From: Tretioscincus oriximinensis
Lineage: Eukaryota > Chordata > Lepidosauria > Squamata > Gymnophthalmidae
Assembly (NCBI GenBank): GCA_022410635.1
Contig: JAJVDF010000250.1
Span: 736,303-800,302 of the forward strand
Length of the DNA stretch: 64,000 bases
Direction of reading: 5' to 3'
Shown here piece by piece: positions 26,501 through 35,817 of the stretch. The translations under genes were made by a program, and so were the position numbers. Position 1 is the stretch's first letter. Each line of letters opens with the position of its first letter. Below the pieces are notes generated by a model. That model had not been told where the DNA came from. It worked only from the letters and a program-made list of their open reading frames with translations, and did not search any database.

Positions 26501-29500
26501 TGGCAGACTCCCCTTTCTTGGAATGTAATCTGAATAAATGCATTACAGAAAGAGCCAAAGGTTCTTAGCACATTTATTGGTCCAGTAAGCTAGCTAGCTG
26601 ACCTCTTAATGATAGTAAAGCCCATTTTGAAAGTGCATGTTCTGGCATTTAATGTGAAAGGCACTTATATATAGATGGTACCATCTTTAAGCCTCTTTTG
26701 AGACACCTGTTCTTAGTGTGTGTTCCATTTTTCTGTCGTCTTAAGAAAATGAAGATGAAATCAGAAATGCCACTTTAGCTGGTGACTTCTCAGCTTATAG
26801 TTTCAATCTCTATAGTTGCCTCTGTAAAAATAAACATAGGCTTTAAACATGCCATCTTCTCAGTTTTCTTGGCCTACCGTAAGGTTTTTTATTGGGTGAA
26901 ACAATGAAAAGCAGATCTTGGATGAAAAATAAATTTCTGCTATAATTTCCTTTTAATTTTTCAGGTACTTATTTTCTATCACCATCCCCTTCATAAAGAA
27001 TACCCTTTTCTGTGGCCAGGGAGTACAATGCCAGCACCTTGGGCAAACACAACCAATGTGTACAAACTGTTGCAGTTCTTGGACACCACCTTAGGTGAGC
27101 GAGAAAAACATGGAACTTTCCACGTTTCCCAAGCAATTCTCACTCCAAGAGTCAAAACTATAGCACGGCATCTTGTTCGTGGCCTGAAAAACACACTTGT
27201 TCATAGGTAAGTATTCGTTTTCCTTTTCTGTGTAAGAAAGGTTGTTAGGACTGTGACAAGCCCATTAAAAGTAGTAGGAGAAGGGACTCAAAGCGGCTTA
27301 CAAGCTATTTTTCACCCAAAGGCAGGAACATAGCTACTCTAGGGCAGTGGGCCGTTAGCGCCCACCCAGTGAGCCTGGGCCATCCCTCCCACCCAGTTTC
27401 CTTGTTATTTTTAAATTCTTCAGAGTCATGTGACTGGGTCTCTGATGCACTAAGTACTGTGCCGCATGCCAACAAGCAGTAATCAGTGGTAATAGGAACT
27501 GCTTGTTGGTGTGTGGAACAGTAATTTTGTTAGGGACACAGCTGCGTGGTGCTGAAGAGCTTTAAACAAAGTAAGAAAACCTGTCGGGAGGGGGACCCTT
27601 TGTTTATCTGCTCTGGGGCCCCTAAGAGCCTAGCTCTGCTAGTGCCCAAAGGTATATATTCTATTTTCCCCAACACATTGTGATGGTACCTATTAGAACA
27701 TAAGAACATAAGAACATAAGAAGAGCCATACTGGATCAGGCCACAGCCCATCGAGTCCAGCATTCTGTGTTACACAGAGGCCCACCAGATGCACCTGGGC
27801 AGTCCAAACAGAGGAAAGCAAAATATGCTGCTCCTGTTCNTGACTCCCTGCAAATGGTATTTCAAGAGTCCTGCCTGTTGCTCCATCCCGGAGGCTACAT
27901 CCAGACAACTATCTTAGTATCCATTTATACCCTTAGTGTCCATAAACCTGTCCAGTCCTGTCTTGAAACCATCCAAGCTGTTAGCTACCACTACCTCTTC
28001 AGGAAGTAAATTCCACTGGCCGATGACCCTCTGGGTGAAAAAATACTTTTTCTACTTGCTGTTATTTTGCTTTCAAACAGTTAGCTTGGCTGAAGCTAAA
28101 GGCAGTAGGGGATGCCCTGTTGTATTATCTGTCCCAAACATTCCTTAGGAAATTGCAGGTATGTCATAGACTTCTTGTCTTACACGCTTGTGTATCGGTT
28201 AGGTTTCTTGCTTGATCATAAATATAAAAATTACAAATTCATAAATTCCACATTTTATTCCTAAATGCTTATAAATCACAGATGTGTCATCACAGATATA
28301 TCATCTCTATTTTAACTGCTTGTGTTTTCTGCAATTAAAGTAAAATAAAATAATTTCATTTCATTCTATGCACACAAGAAAGATTTTGGTGAAGTTGCTC
28401 CACTGTCTGGATGTAATCTTCTACTAAACATGTACATTTTTAGACAAAATAATTCTTTTAAAGGTGTTTGAATCTTGACTTCAGTTCTGTTTTTAAAATT
28501 TCATTGAAACGGTTAGAGTAGATTAGGGCTTATTGGACTGTGTTTTTATCGCTATGCTAAAGGAAAGAATGCCCTTAAGTTTTAACAACTTGTCATTATA
28601 TGGATACAGTGAATGTGGAGACACCATTTCTAGAACGTTGCTGCCATCTGCAGACCAAGATGAATAAAGCAGCCAACTTCCCTTGGGAATGCAATATCGA
28701 TTCATAGCAAAGTTAACCTAAAATATCCAACTTTCTTACAGGCTGGCCCAAAGCATTTAAACAGTTAAGAATATCAATAATCCATAGACGTCTGGTTTTG
28801 GACTTTTAAAAAATCAGAATCATATGTTTCTATGTCCTTTTGGGTCACCATCCTGCTACCAAATGCTAGCATACAAAGTCTCCAAAACATTCTGATGGTG
28901 CTTTTTACCAACTTCTCTCATGCCAATCAGTGTAACTGGCTGAAGATGGCTGTTGCAGCCTAGACCCATTGGCTGACTTACAGGCACAAATGGCTCAGTC
29001 GTTAAGGAGATGGTCTTTCATCTGGGAGATCAGGTTTTGAAGCCCTGTGTTGAGCACTTTCTACTAGCATGCCGCTCTAGCCAACCTAGCTATTCGAAAG
29101 CAAGAACTGCAAGAAAATGCAACTGACTGCAACTAGATAAATGGGAACTGCCACAGCCTTGTAGCGAAGATAGAGTGTATGCCTTAAGGGAGAAAAATAC
29201 CCTTGTAAGCCACTTTGAGTCCCTTCAGGTGAGAAAAGCGGGATATAAAAATCCAGTTATTCTTCTTCTTACACATTAATGTCCTGTTCTGTGTTAAATG
29301 GCCTCAATCAGAACATTTGAAGCTGCAGAATTTTAAACCTTCAGCTTCTATTTTCTGAGGGTGAAAAGCAGAAGACACATGAGCAAAATGCTTCTTTCTT
29401 CAGACATGGGTTCTGTACTCCCACCTTTTTGCCACCACAGTTTTGCCTCTGTGCAGATTCTGTCCCTGTTTGGACTGGGTTTGAGGGCTGAAACCGCTAG

Positions 29501-32500
29501 CAGACTTGCTTTCCATAATTGTGAGGAACATAAAGTAAAACAATTGTCAGCTCTGCAGAGGAGCAGGCCTACTAGTGAAAAAACTGGTACATTGACATCT
29601 TCCATTTTCCACTTTTTTTAGAATATGCTACAGCATGACTTAGAATATGCTGCAGAAGCTGATAGCCAACCTGACATAGTAAGACATGTCTTGACTGTTA
29701 CTGCTTTGCAGCAGGAAGAACACACAGACATATCAGCAGAACCTGTACAAACATAACAGCAGAACCTGTACATACATTGTATGCCAGCTGGACCTTCTTT
29801 TGCTTTGTACACTGAAAAAACAAACACAAACTTTTCTGTTTCCCTGTCCTTGAGAATGTATGCTGCAGCTTTTCTCTTTTCACATTCTCAGCAAGGACAA
29901 TTCCTCTCAATGCCCTTCATGGTGGTGGTGGTGGTGGTGGGACAAGGGGTCCTGCTATTGCTTGAACCAATTTGGACTAGCATGTGAAATAAATGATAAT
30001 GGCAGGGAGGATTGCTTCCACAGAAGTAGCATGTTGCTTCTGACATCGTAGTGTGGGCTTTGGAGAGCAAAGGGTGAGCAGATGTGTGTTGGCCCTATGG
30101 TGTAGATGGTGATAAAATAGCTGCCCATGAGCTCTTTGCTAGGTGGAAGAAAAGAAGGATTAACTCAGGGGACCAGCTGTTTGCTTTTTGCTCTGCACCA
30201 TTTTGGTTGTTGACTAGAGTCCCTTTGAAAGGTGAGAAAAGCGGGGTATAAGAACCCAGTTCTTCTTCTTCTTCTAGAAAGATTGTTGGTCAGGAAGAAA
30301 GGCAAGGAAAAGCAATCTGGGATAGAGTTGGGATTGAGTTTTAACAATTGGATTACAGCCATTTTTGATGTATCCACATGTACAAATAGGCAAGGTTCCA
30401 GGCATGACTGCACCCCGAGAACATGCACTTTCTTCAAGATATGCACCTTGGAACATGCCAAGAAGGTGCCAGCATACTGAATGCAACCCAGACCATTCTA
30501 CAGTTTTTCATGTTTAGTAAGAAGAAGGGGAACTTGTATAAATGAAAAACCAGATGACCCCTTTTGGGGGGTGTTGAAAACCCGTTTTAGGGGTGCCTCC
30601 TGTTTTTTTCTGAGGGAAAAAAAATTCAAAATCAAACCTTTTTTTAAAAAAAAAATCCTCAGAAAAAACTAGGAGGCACCCCAAATCTGCGTTTTCAACC
30701 CCCCCAAAAATGGGGTCATCTGGTCAGCCAGTCCATACTTATTCACAACATGTATGTAAAAAGCTACAGTGAAAGGTGGGGTTGAAGGTTGAAATTCATT
30801 TCATGGCTTCATGACACTAGATGGTGCTACTGTGCCTTGTTTCAGCCTTCTTTTATTATGTGTGCTTGAATTACTCCTTTTGAAGCTTTAAAGTGGTTTG
30901 AAGGTTTAAAGTAGTATCNAGGCTCTGAAATTTTAACAACAACAACAACAAAAGACTGCCATGAACAGCTCAAGTTATATGTGACATTACCAAAAAGTGT
31001 TTAACCTACATCAGTATGTGGGAGAGTGGATTTCTTTTGTATTCAACTTCTTTTTAATCTCTACAGCCAAATACATGGCATAACTTCTGCAAGGATTTTT
31101 ATTGGGTTGGCAAAGTAATCCTAAAGTTGTCTTTTTGTTCTTAGTTGTTCTACATGGGATTTTCCTTACTTGCAAACAAGAATGTATCTATCCCACCCAG
31201 CTGGAATACATCTCTGGTGTACATCCTAGTATTAATTTTCTTTTGCTATCCTATCACGACACTGAGATGTCTTCCATATGTAATTACAGTAAGACAGCAG
31301 TCACAGCTCTCTAAAAGTTCTTTATTTTGGATTTTCGTCCAAGTTTGTCTCTTGAAATATAACAAGGGAGAAATGTTCTCACATAATGATGGTGAGAGTG
31401 ATCTTGCTGAAAAAACCTCTGTCTTTTTAATTTTTTTTAATCTTTTTGAAAATCAAAGACATATAACGCAAACAGAACAAACATAAAGAGACATAACTTC
31501 TCCTTCCACCCAGCCCCCCCCCCACACACACACAGAACAAGACATCATACACTCCTCCTTTGTTCCAGGAGTATCAAAATTATCTTGATTACGAGTTCAT
31601 TTGTTGAGTTAAATAGTCAATAGGCGATGAGCTTTTGCCATTTGGTAGTCCATGTGACCTTTGGGATTAATCCAATAGCTTTAAGTCTGGTTTCTCTTAG
31701 CGTATCATATTTCATAAACTCCATCAGATAAAGCCACCATTCCGTTATAGCCCGTTTAAAATGCTCCTTCCAACCTTTCGCTATAACGATATGCCCAGCG
31801 GTGGCTGGTGCAGTTTGGGGATTGGGCGGGGCGCAGGTTCCTCCAGCCTCAGCAAAATTAGGAAAGTGGCTGGGAGGAGTCACATTCAAGCACTTACTGG
31901 TCTCTCAGTCTCCAAATTGAATGTCAATACAAAATGGCACTTCTATGGAGACTGAGAGAGAGACTGTAGCCCCTCCTAGGCAGCCCTCCCATTGTTTCTG
32001 GGATTGGAGACCCCTTTTGTTAATTAAAAAAGCTTCCTGGAGCTTTTTTATTTGTTGGCAGCTCCTCTATGAAAGCCTACGGTTGGCCAATGTTTTCTCC
32101 ATTCTTTTCTATGGAGATTTTATCATTGATTTTAATGATGTTCACCGCACCTCATGCACCCAGAGACCAGCTGCCACTGGATATGCCCCACCCATACAGC
32201 ATATTTAATAATCCAACTGTTTTCAACATGCAAATTAAGAAATTCTGTCACATTTGCTACTGCAATTTCTCTTAACAGTGAGATATCATAATCTGTAATA
32301 TTTTTAACTTCATCTGGCCCCCTTTGCCAGAATAAGTAGATCAAGGACATTCATCCCACATGTGGAGATAGTGACATGGAGATTGGCATCCATGCCAACA
32401 CAAAGGGGAAGTTCTAACCATGTGGGCGAGTTGTACTGGAGTTCTATATCATTGAGAGATTAATTTTAACTCTGTCTCTTTGATTTTATTATCTTTTATT

Positions 32501-33974
32501 TATTGAAGCTGTTAGACCCATTTCTGCCAGTTACCTCGCAAACTAGGGATCTCCTCAGCCCAGTATTTTTGTAGCCAAAATAGATTTTTTAATTTCTGTA
32601 TGATTTATATTATGGTATAATTCACTCATCACCTTTTTTCCATTTAGTTTGTTACAAATAATTCTCTCAATTGTGGATTTACCCATAATACTATTTTTAA
32701 ACTCTGTTATTGATAAATCTAAGTAAGGCCATCTCTTGTGACCAAAATCTATTTCTACTGTAATCTACAAATTCACAAATTTGGCCTATATTTAATGGAG
32801 TTCTCCTTATAGCAACAAAGTCTTTCTTTCTTTTGATACCCTGTGATTTGAACATATCTAGAAATTCTGAGATGTTGCATTCCCCCATAGGATTAGGTAG
32901 ATAAATTGATGCTGCATGCCTCCAATCTGAAACAAGGAATTTCACAATAGAATAGAACAATCTGCATTCTAAAAGGAATCAGCCAGTATAGTTCTCCTTA
33001 TATTTTAATTCTATAACTTTATTCAATTGAAAAGAGTCAAAATAAGTTTTTAATGACGATAGGCCCCATCCCAACTGATCTCTAACCAAAGACAAGGTTC
33101 GATTAGCAATTCTAATTTTTATTATTATTGAAGACCCAATTTAAATGGAGCTTTTCCATTCCTTAATTTTAGAATCTGGTAAACTGACACATAATACCTG
33201 GAATAAGTATAGGAATTTGGGAAGGATCATCATGTTGATGGCTCTTATTTTAGTGGAGATATTCCATTTTTATCATTCCATTTTGTTAACAAATTTTGTT
33301 AATTTGTCTAAATTTTTTGTGATCCATGCCCCCAAATATTTAAATTTCTTTAATCCAATTTTTAGTCCAGATGATGCAGGGATCTGCCGTTGTTCAGAGT
33401 GTGGAATATTTTGCATTAGAATTTCTGACTGGAAAAAATCCCTCAATGTCAAAAAAATCCTCGGCGTTGAAAAGAGAGTGAGAGGAGGAACAGGGGCATG
33501 TGAGCAGGGTCAGTCATGTAACAACTACATTCCCTATCCTTTAGTTGGCAATGAGTAAGTACTTCCATCTTGAATTGTTAGAAGCCACCAATGTTGGAGT
33601 CAGCCACACATATCCTGAGTACCTGAACGGCATTGCATTCACTCCCTATGTGATATTTCTTTTCAAACTCTGGAAGCTTTGCTATAAATGTTAAAACATT
33701 AGCCACAGTACACTAATCAAAGACATGTAAAATTATGTAGAAAAATAACAAACTGATGATATCTTTAAGATGATTTTGTCCAATTGATGAAAGATTGTTA
33801 CAGTTTTCTTTTTTTCCTTTTAGAAATCTGCCTTTCATTCTGAACTGGGTGAAGTCACAGAAACCGGGGATCATGGGTGTCAACATAATTACCTCAGACT
33901 TTGTAGAACTAGTTGACTTTGCAGCTTCTGTAATTGCATTAAACAACCTCCTTTTAGAAGAAAATGAACCATAA
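5509..33974 (+). CDS. PLCXD2: PI-PLC X domain-containing protein 2 (four-exon gene, join 5509-5599, 25783-26243, 26965-27206, 33824-33974)
   Basis: The four exons join in frame to 945 nt, giving 314 residues plus a TAA stop. The product is a minimal PI-specific phospholipase C consisting of little more than an X domain; no PH, EF-hand, Y or C2 domain is visible. Family knowledge: PLCXD proteins are small intracellular enzymes that cleave phosphatidylinositols using two histidines. Visible landmarks are ADWM near the N-terminus, NLAIPGSHDS (residues 26-35, first candidate catalytic His33), IRYFDLR (86-92), FIHG (107-110... second candidate His108), VIFLDFNHFYAMD, PFLWPG, MPAPWANTT and a C-terminal VNIITSDFVELVDFA block. 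SYWVDEKSPVGPDQ, WSVTQNLTF and GIKVWDGLMEI fit PLCXD2 better than PLCXD1 or PLCXD3, judged from remembered family sequences. No signal peptide or membrane segment is evident. Introns are about 20.2 kb, 721 bp and 6.6 kb, with phases 1, 0 and 2. Confidence 0.93.
6820..7270 (+). mobile_element. L2-type LINE 3' fragment with an inner antisense L2 tail
   Basis: YKALNSLSPYISEGKPPAY at 6823-6890 is the L2 C-terminal ORF signature. It is broken at about 6926-6985 by an oppositely oriented L2 tail (TTATTTATTTACATTTATACCCCGCC) and may resume to the ATAAATTAATT end near 7270. Confidence 0.6.
7271..8600. other. Intron 1, no gene recognised
   Basis: AT-rich intronic sequence with A-rich and AAATA-rich runs near 8040-8110. 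No exon-like or RNA signal found. Confidence 0.5.
8600..8720 (-). mobile_element. L2-type LINE 3' tail
   Basis: TTTATTTATTTATATATA, then CCTGCCCTATACC, AGATCTCATGGCAG and AACAGCAATATCTAAAAC match the reverse complement of the window's L2 3' end. Confidence 0.7.
8721..9715. other. Intron 1, no gene recognised
   Basis: Unique-looking AT-rich sequence; short ORFs without similarity. Confidence 0.5.
9722..9882 (-). mobile_element. TAGGGTGACCAGAT hAT-like family, truncated copy
   Basis: CCCTAGTGGTGGTGCAGTGA, the A/T-rich run and CAAAAAATGGGGCAAT are the reverse complement of the 5' half of the family at 35818, 37314 and 59260. The outer terminus is lost. Confidence 0.65.
10150..11060 (-). mobile_element. 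Old L2-type LINE, antisense, degraded
   Basis: Short blocks such as GAACCAGTGCAG, CTGCTGCAG, AGAGCACATTACAGTTATCTGATGTGGAGGTCACC (compare GCGCATTACAAAAGTCTAATC at 48.3 kb) and ACTCCTGGC occur in the same order as in the better preserved antisense L2 at 47.7-48.6 kb. Confidence 0.5.
11292..11506. mobile_element. 215-bp nonautonomous hAT-type element with perfect 8-bp TSD
   Basis: The termini are CTCTGGTTCCCAATG and CAGTTTGGGAACCACTG, related inverted repeats of the CAGTGGTTCCCAA type. Flanks CTTTAGAT at 11284-11291 and 11507-11514 are identical, the 8-bp duplication made by hAT transposases. No transposase ORF. Confidence 0.88.
12300..12425 (+). mobile_element. L2-type LINE 3' tail
   Basis: AT-rich 3' end terminating in AATAAATAAATAAAAAG, like the other L2 tails. 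The upstream 130-codon ORF (11968-12360) has no recognised domain. Confidence 0.45.
12555..12880 (+). mobile_element. L2-type LINE 3' end
   Basis: TTTTAAACTGCTTTGTG, TTGCAATCTTCCCTGAGATCATCGGGTATAA and a terminal (AATTA)n run match the usual L2 3' UTR layout. Confidence 0.5.
12881..14555. other. Intron 1, no gene recognised
   Basis: Mixed sequence without identified repeats. A 16-bp perfect palindrome TGCTTCCTAGGAAGCA lies at 13553-13568. Confidence 0.5.
14560..14615 (+). mobile_element. LINE/SINE 3' tail with (AAAT)n
   Basis: TACAGCACATTGATGGTGCC followed by AAATAAATAAATAAATAAATA resembles an L2-derived 3' terminus. Confidence 0.45.
14950..15062 (+). mobile_element. CR1 LINE 3' terminal fragment
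   Basis: GAGCCACTGTGTGAGACAGAATGCTGGACTAGTTGGGCTGTGGCC then CAGCAGGGCTCCTCTTATGTT is the conserved CR1 3' end. Confidence 0.8.
15063..16205. other. Intron 1, no gene recognised
   Basis: A pyrimidine-rich stretch at about 15.95-16.17 kb gives a spurious 125-codon ORF; no domain seen. Confidence 0.5.
16212..16422 (+). mobile_element. CR1 LINE 3' end
   Basis: A well-preserved copy of the same 3' UTR as at 620-838, ending in TTCTTATGTTCTTATGT. In the gene's own orientation within intron 1. Confidence 0.92.
16423..18450. other. Intron 1, no gene recognised
   Basis: No exon or well-bounded repeat found. GGGGTGGACTGGCCAGGG at about 17649 looks like a transposon terminus, but I cannot find its partner. 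Confidence 0.4.
18455..18780 (-). mobile_element. L2-type LINE 3' end
   Basis: CTCTCCCTATACCC, TAGTCTCAGGGTAGCTAACAATAAAAACAAC and AACAGTATCTAATGGTGGGAAG match the reverse complement of the window's L2 3' ends. Confidence 0.7.
18785..18866. mobile_element. 82-bp Tc1/mariner-type hairpin MITE, copy 2
   Basis: The terminal 23 bp (18785-18807, starting TATACTGCTCAAAAC) are the exact reverse complement of 18844-18866. The loop is 36 nt. It begins and ends with TA, the expected target dinucleotide. Same length as copy 1 at 3330 and much better preserved. Confidence 0.9.
18867..19600. other. Intron 1, no gene recognised
   Basis: AT-rich intronic sequence; nothing supported. Confidence 0.5.
19605..19805 (+). 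mobile_element. CR1 LINE ORF end, degraded
   Basis: TATTCACAAGCCCATGAAATTTACTATCAGAGAAGGTAGTGACAACTACTGGCTTAGATAGC corresponds to the CR1 block FxxQRVxxxWNxLPEEVVxxNSLDS. Confidence 0.6.
19806..25782. other. 3' part of intron 1, no gene recognised
   Basis: About 6 kb without a clear element. ORFs of up to 129 codons (23716-24105) lack similarity. Minor items: a short tandem repeat of TTTAAAATATA with ATACAAG near 24.2 kb and an octamer-free AT-rich acceptor region before exon 2. Confidence 0.45.
25783..26243 (+). CDS. PLCXD2: PLCXD2 coding exon 2 (residues 32-184)
   Basis: The acceptor is a pyrimidine-rich stretch ending TTTAG at 25782, and the donor is CAG|GTACAG at 26244. Translation starts SHDSFSYWVDE and contains most of the X domain: the first candidate catalytic His33, IRYFDLR, FIHG with His108, and FLDFNHFYAMD. 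The exon is phase 1 in and phase 0 out. The reading frame stays open past the donor for a further 95 codons, to 26528. That extension has no X-domain similarity and is intron. Confidence 0.95.
26244..26964. other. PLCXD2: PLCXD2 intron 2
   Basis: A 721-bp phase-0 intron, GTACAG...TTTTTCAG. No repeat recognised in it. Confidence 0.9.
26965..27206 (+). CDS. PLCXD2: PLCXD2 coding exon 3 (residues 185-265)
   Basis: The acceptor TTTTTCAG ends at 26964. Translation runs VLIFYHHP, EYPFLWPG, MPAPWANTT, HVSQAILTPRVKTIAR and GLKNTLVHR. The donor AG|GTAAGT at 27207 is close to the consensus. The exon ends with the first two bases of the Arg265 codon (phase 2). It supplies the second half of the X-domain barrel. 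Confidence 0.95.
27284..27312 (-). mobile_element. SINE 3' tail fragment
   Basis: GGGACTCAAAGCGGCTTACAAG is the reverse complement of the SINE tail motif CTTGTAAGCCGCTTTGAGTCCC seen at 60.15 kb. Confidence 0.55.
27693..28055 (-). mobile_element. CR1 LINE, ORF end plus 3' UTR, antisense in intron 3
   Basis: An AGAACATA tail (three units) is followed by the complete reverse-complemented CR1 3' UTR and then the last ORF codons (antisense of FTQRVIGQWNLLPEEVV...). Confidence 0.92.
28056..28978. other. Intron 3, no gene recognised
   Basis: No supported feature. Confidence 0.5.
28980..29275 (+). mobile_element. tRNA-derived SINE, full length
   Basis: The head AAATGGCTCAGTCG resembles a pol III A box and GATCAGGTTTTGAAGCCC a decayed B box. 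The body and the tail (GTAAGCCACTTTGAGTCCC, GGTGAGAAAAGCGGGATATAA) end in (TTC)n. It matches the copy at 59934-60222 over its whole length. Confidence 0.85.
29276..30215. other. Intron 3, with short (GGT)n at 29919-29942
   Basis: Unique-looking sequence. The only clear repeat is an imperfect GGT microsatellite. The short ORFs on both strands have no similarity. Confidence 0.5.
30216..30278 (+). mobile_element. SINE 3' tail fragment
   Basis: GAGTCCCTTTGAAAGGTGAGAAAAGCGGGGTATAAGAACCCAG followed by TTCTTCTTCTTCTTC is the terminal part of the same SINE family. Confidence 0.75.
30547..30732. mobile_element. Foldback element made of hAT-like family termini
   Basis: ACCAGATGACCCC at the left and GGGGTCATCTGGTCAGCC at the right are inverted. 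The arms continue through GGGGGGTGTTGAAAAC / GTTTTCAACCCCCCC, AGGGGTGCCTCCTG / AGGAGGCACCCC and TCTGAGG / CCTCAGA. The loop is A/T-rich. The ends match the 35818, 37314 and 59260 family. Confidence 0.8.
31420..33445 (-). mobile_element. L1-type LINE, 3' part of ORF2 and 3' UTR, antisense in intron 3
   Basis: On the minus strand the right part reads FKYLGAWITKNLDKLTKF, INMMILPKFLYLFQVL and SLPDSKIKEWKSS, the usual post-RT region of L1 ORF2. Later blocks are IGQICEFVDYSRNRFWSQEM and the C-terminal segment. The 3' end is an A-rich tail (T-rich at 31420-31442 on +). Stops and frameshifts occur throughout. A 384-bp element interrupts it at 31796-32179. Confidence 0.85.
31796..32179. mobile_element. 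384-bp nonautonomous hAT-type element inserted in L1, perfect 8-bp TSD
   Basis: The termini CAGCGGTGGCTGGT and ACCAGCTGCCACTG are inverted repeats differing at 2 positions. GATATGCC flanks it exactly on both sides (31788-31795 and 32180-32187). Removing it restores the continuity of the antisense L1. No transposase ORF. Confidence 0.9.
33446..33823. other. PLCXD2: End of intron 3 with exon 4 acceptor
   Basis: Unique-looking sequence leading into a long pyrimidine tract before the acceptor at 33823. Confidence 0.6.
33824..33974 (+). CDS. PLCXD2: PLCXD2 coding exon 4 (residues 265-314, stop)
   Basis: The acceptor is a long pyrimidine tract ending TTTTAG at 33823. The exon completes Arg265 and encodes NLPFILNWVKSQKPG, GVNIITSDFVELVDFA and a short acidic tail ending EENEP, with TAA at 33972-33974. 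The conserved DFVELVDFA helix marks the end of the fold in this family, so the C-terminus looks complete. Confidence 0.94.
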
Positions 33975-34532
33975 TATTTGAGATTGACTCTTCACAGAAC
34001 TTTTGTATTTGGTGCAGAATTGTTGTCCAGCCATATCAATCAGATTATATTTCAAGTCCTTCAAGTCATTATATTTCAGTCCTGCTTCGCTACCCCACAC
34101 CCAGGAGCTGACGTGCGTATCTGACTTCACCACTCTGGACTGTGCTGGATCATGGTTTCTTTGATGCACCACTGCACGTATTGCTATTCAGTCTCTTTTT
34201 GGTGAAATACAAGATGCAAATATTGGCCAGGCAACTTGGAGACACATTTTTAACACATGTAAATAATTAGCAGAGGCCTCTTTTTGGGCTTAGTCTGTTC
34301 ATCCTGCCTGTTATATAACCCAGGAGGCCAGCACTAAAGAAGTCTATTGACCTCTGAGCTGTTACTCAAGTTTACTAGGCCAGCCAAAATATTTTGTCTC
34401 TTGGCTCCAACCATGAGGCACGTGCTGCTCTCTTTTCTTCATCTATATTGTTTTTTAAGCTACCTCGGTCATTTTTAAAAAACACAACAGCTCTGTTACA
34501 GAGTAACATTTTTTAAAACAGTAATGAATAAA
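33975..34532 (+). other. PLCXD2: PLCXD2 3' UTR (proximal part)
   Basis: This is the sequence after the TAA. It contains no recognisable repeat. The first AATAAA is at 34527-34532 and could end a short 3' UTR; the transcript may run further, since other AATAAA motifs occur downstream. Confidence 0.5.
34527..34532 (+). terminator. PLCXD2: Candidate polyadenylation signal AATAAA
   Basis: This is the first canonical hexamer downstream of the stop codon, about 550 nt away. No strong GU-rich downstream element is obvious, so the real 3' end may be further on. Confidence 0.3.
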
Positions 34533-35817
34533 AGGCTGAGCAGATCATAGGTAACCTTGGCTGAACTTTCGTTGGACTGACTGATATTTGCATGAAGAAC
34601 TGCCAAGAAATTCCAGGGCTATAAGCTAAACTAAGAAAGAGGAGAAACCATCCTAGAAGAAGACAGTGAAACACATCCTATCGTCTTCAAGAACTCTACA
34701 TGCATGTGACTGTTTTCTCAGTCGAGCTGAATTTGACCAGAAGGACTTCTTTACTTTTTAATATGTAAAAACAGGGAAGTGTGCTAGGTTTTTTTTTTAC
34801 CTCTCTTAATTTATACTTAACTGACATGTTAATTTATAAAGTACACTGGAGATCATTATTTTAAATATGGAATTGGTATTTCATACAGATTTAATTATTT
34901 TTAGAACCATTTCTGGGTAGGAACTTTCACCAATATATCAGGTCAGTTCTGCCATAATGTTGTTTCTTTGAAATTGAGTTATGTGGCACAACAGTACCAT
35001 TATTTATTTTATTTATTTAAACATTTATTGTTATTTCTTTGTATCATTTACTAATGTTGTTTCAGTTTTCTCAATCACCCATCTACTTGGAAAATGTAAT
35101 TCTTTCAAGTATAAATGGTACTCTCTTATTCAAAATGTAAAGATCATCAAGTTTACACTTTTGAGAAAATGGTGGCACAATTTTAATATGACCCTTTTTC
35201 ACATGAGCTATTATCACATCCCATGAAGGAGTTTCAGGGACTGCCCTGCTAAAATGGTGCCCTATCACGGCATACCAGTTGACTCTGACAAGTCTACTGG
35301 TCTGCAACCAAACCATTACCAGAAGTCCAGAACAGCAGGCTGTATGCATATCCAGCATACCAGATTCACTGATTACCACCGATCCCAGATTCAGTGGCAT
35401 GGTTTTTGTCAGTCAAAAAATGCTGCCTGAAAACTGGACCCAGCCTTTGAAACCAGTTGCTGTGACTGGGCAAACATGACATCCATAATGCTCCCCAGAG
35501 CAGTTAACTCTTAACATGTGCACTATGCCTAATCTGACCAGGTAGCATAACACAGGAAAACCAGTGCACATAAATGGCACCTTTCAGCTGCAAGAGAGGG
35601 AAACCTTTCAAATGTGGATGAAAGGGGATAAGAATTAAAATGTTCTGTCATGGATTTTTTTAAGAATCTTTCTTTTCAATATTGTGTTTATATTTTCTGT
35701 GGGCATTTTTCCAAGACTAGTCAAAACTAGTTTGGATTTTTTAATGTATTTTAAGGCAAAAATATAAGAAACTGGATTAAGTTTCCTTTTTGGACCAGAA
35801 GGTGAATCATATTTCAG
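34533..35817. other. Downstream of PLCXD2, possibly extended 3' UTR
   Basis: No coding signal. T-rich sequence with a possible L2 tail (TTTATTTTATTTATTTAAAC) near 35000. The 105-codon minus ORF at 35083-35400 has no recognised domain. Confidence 0.45.

Noticed and set aside
26244..26528. Open reading frame continuing past PLCXD2 exon 2 for 95 codons
   Set aside because: The consensus donor at 26244 and exon 3 resuming the X domain in frame show this is intron. An intron-retaining isoform cannot be excluded but would lose half the enzyme.
27693..27720. Direct repeats AGAACATA resembling a repeat array
   Set aside because: These are the 3' tail units of CR1 LINEs; no spacers and no CRISPR context in a vertebrate genome.
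31101..31145. Mariner-like terminus ATTGGGTTGGCAAAGTAATC
   Set aside because: No inverted partner found within a plausible distance, so not listed as an element.
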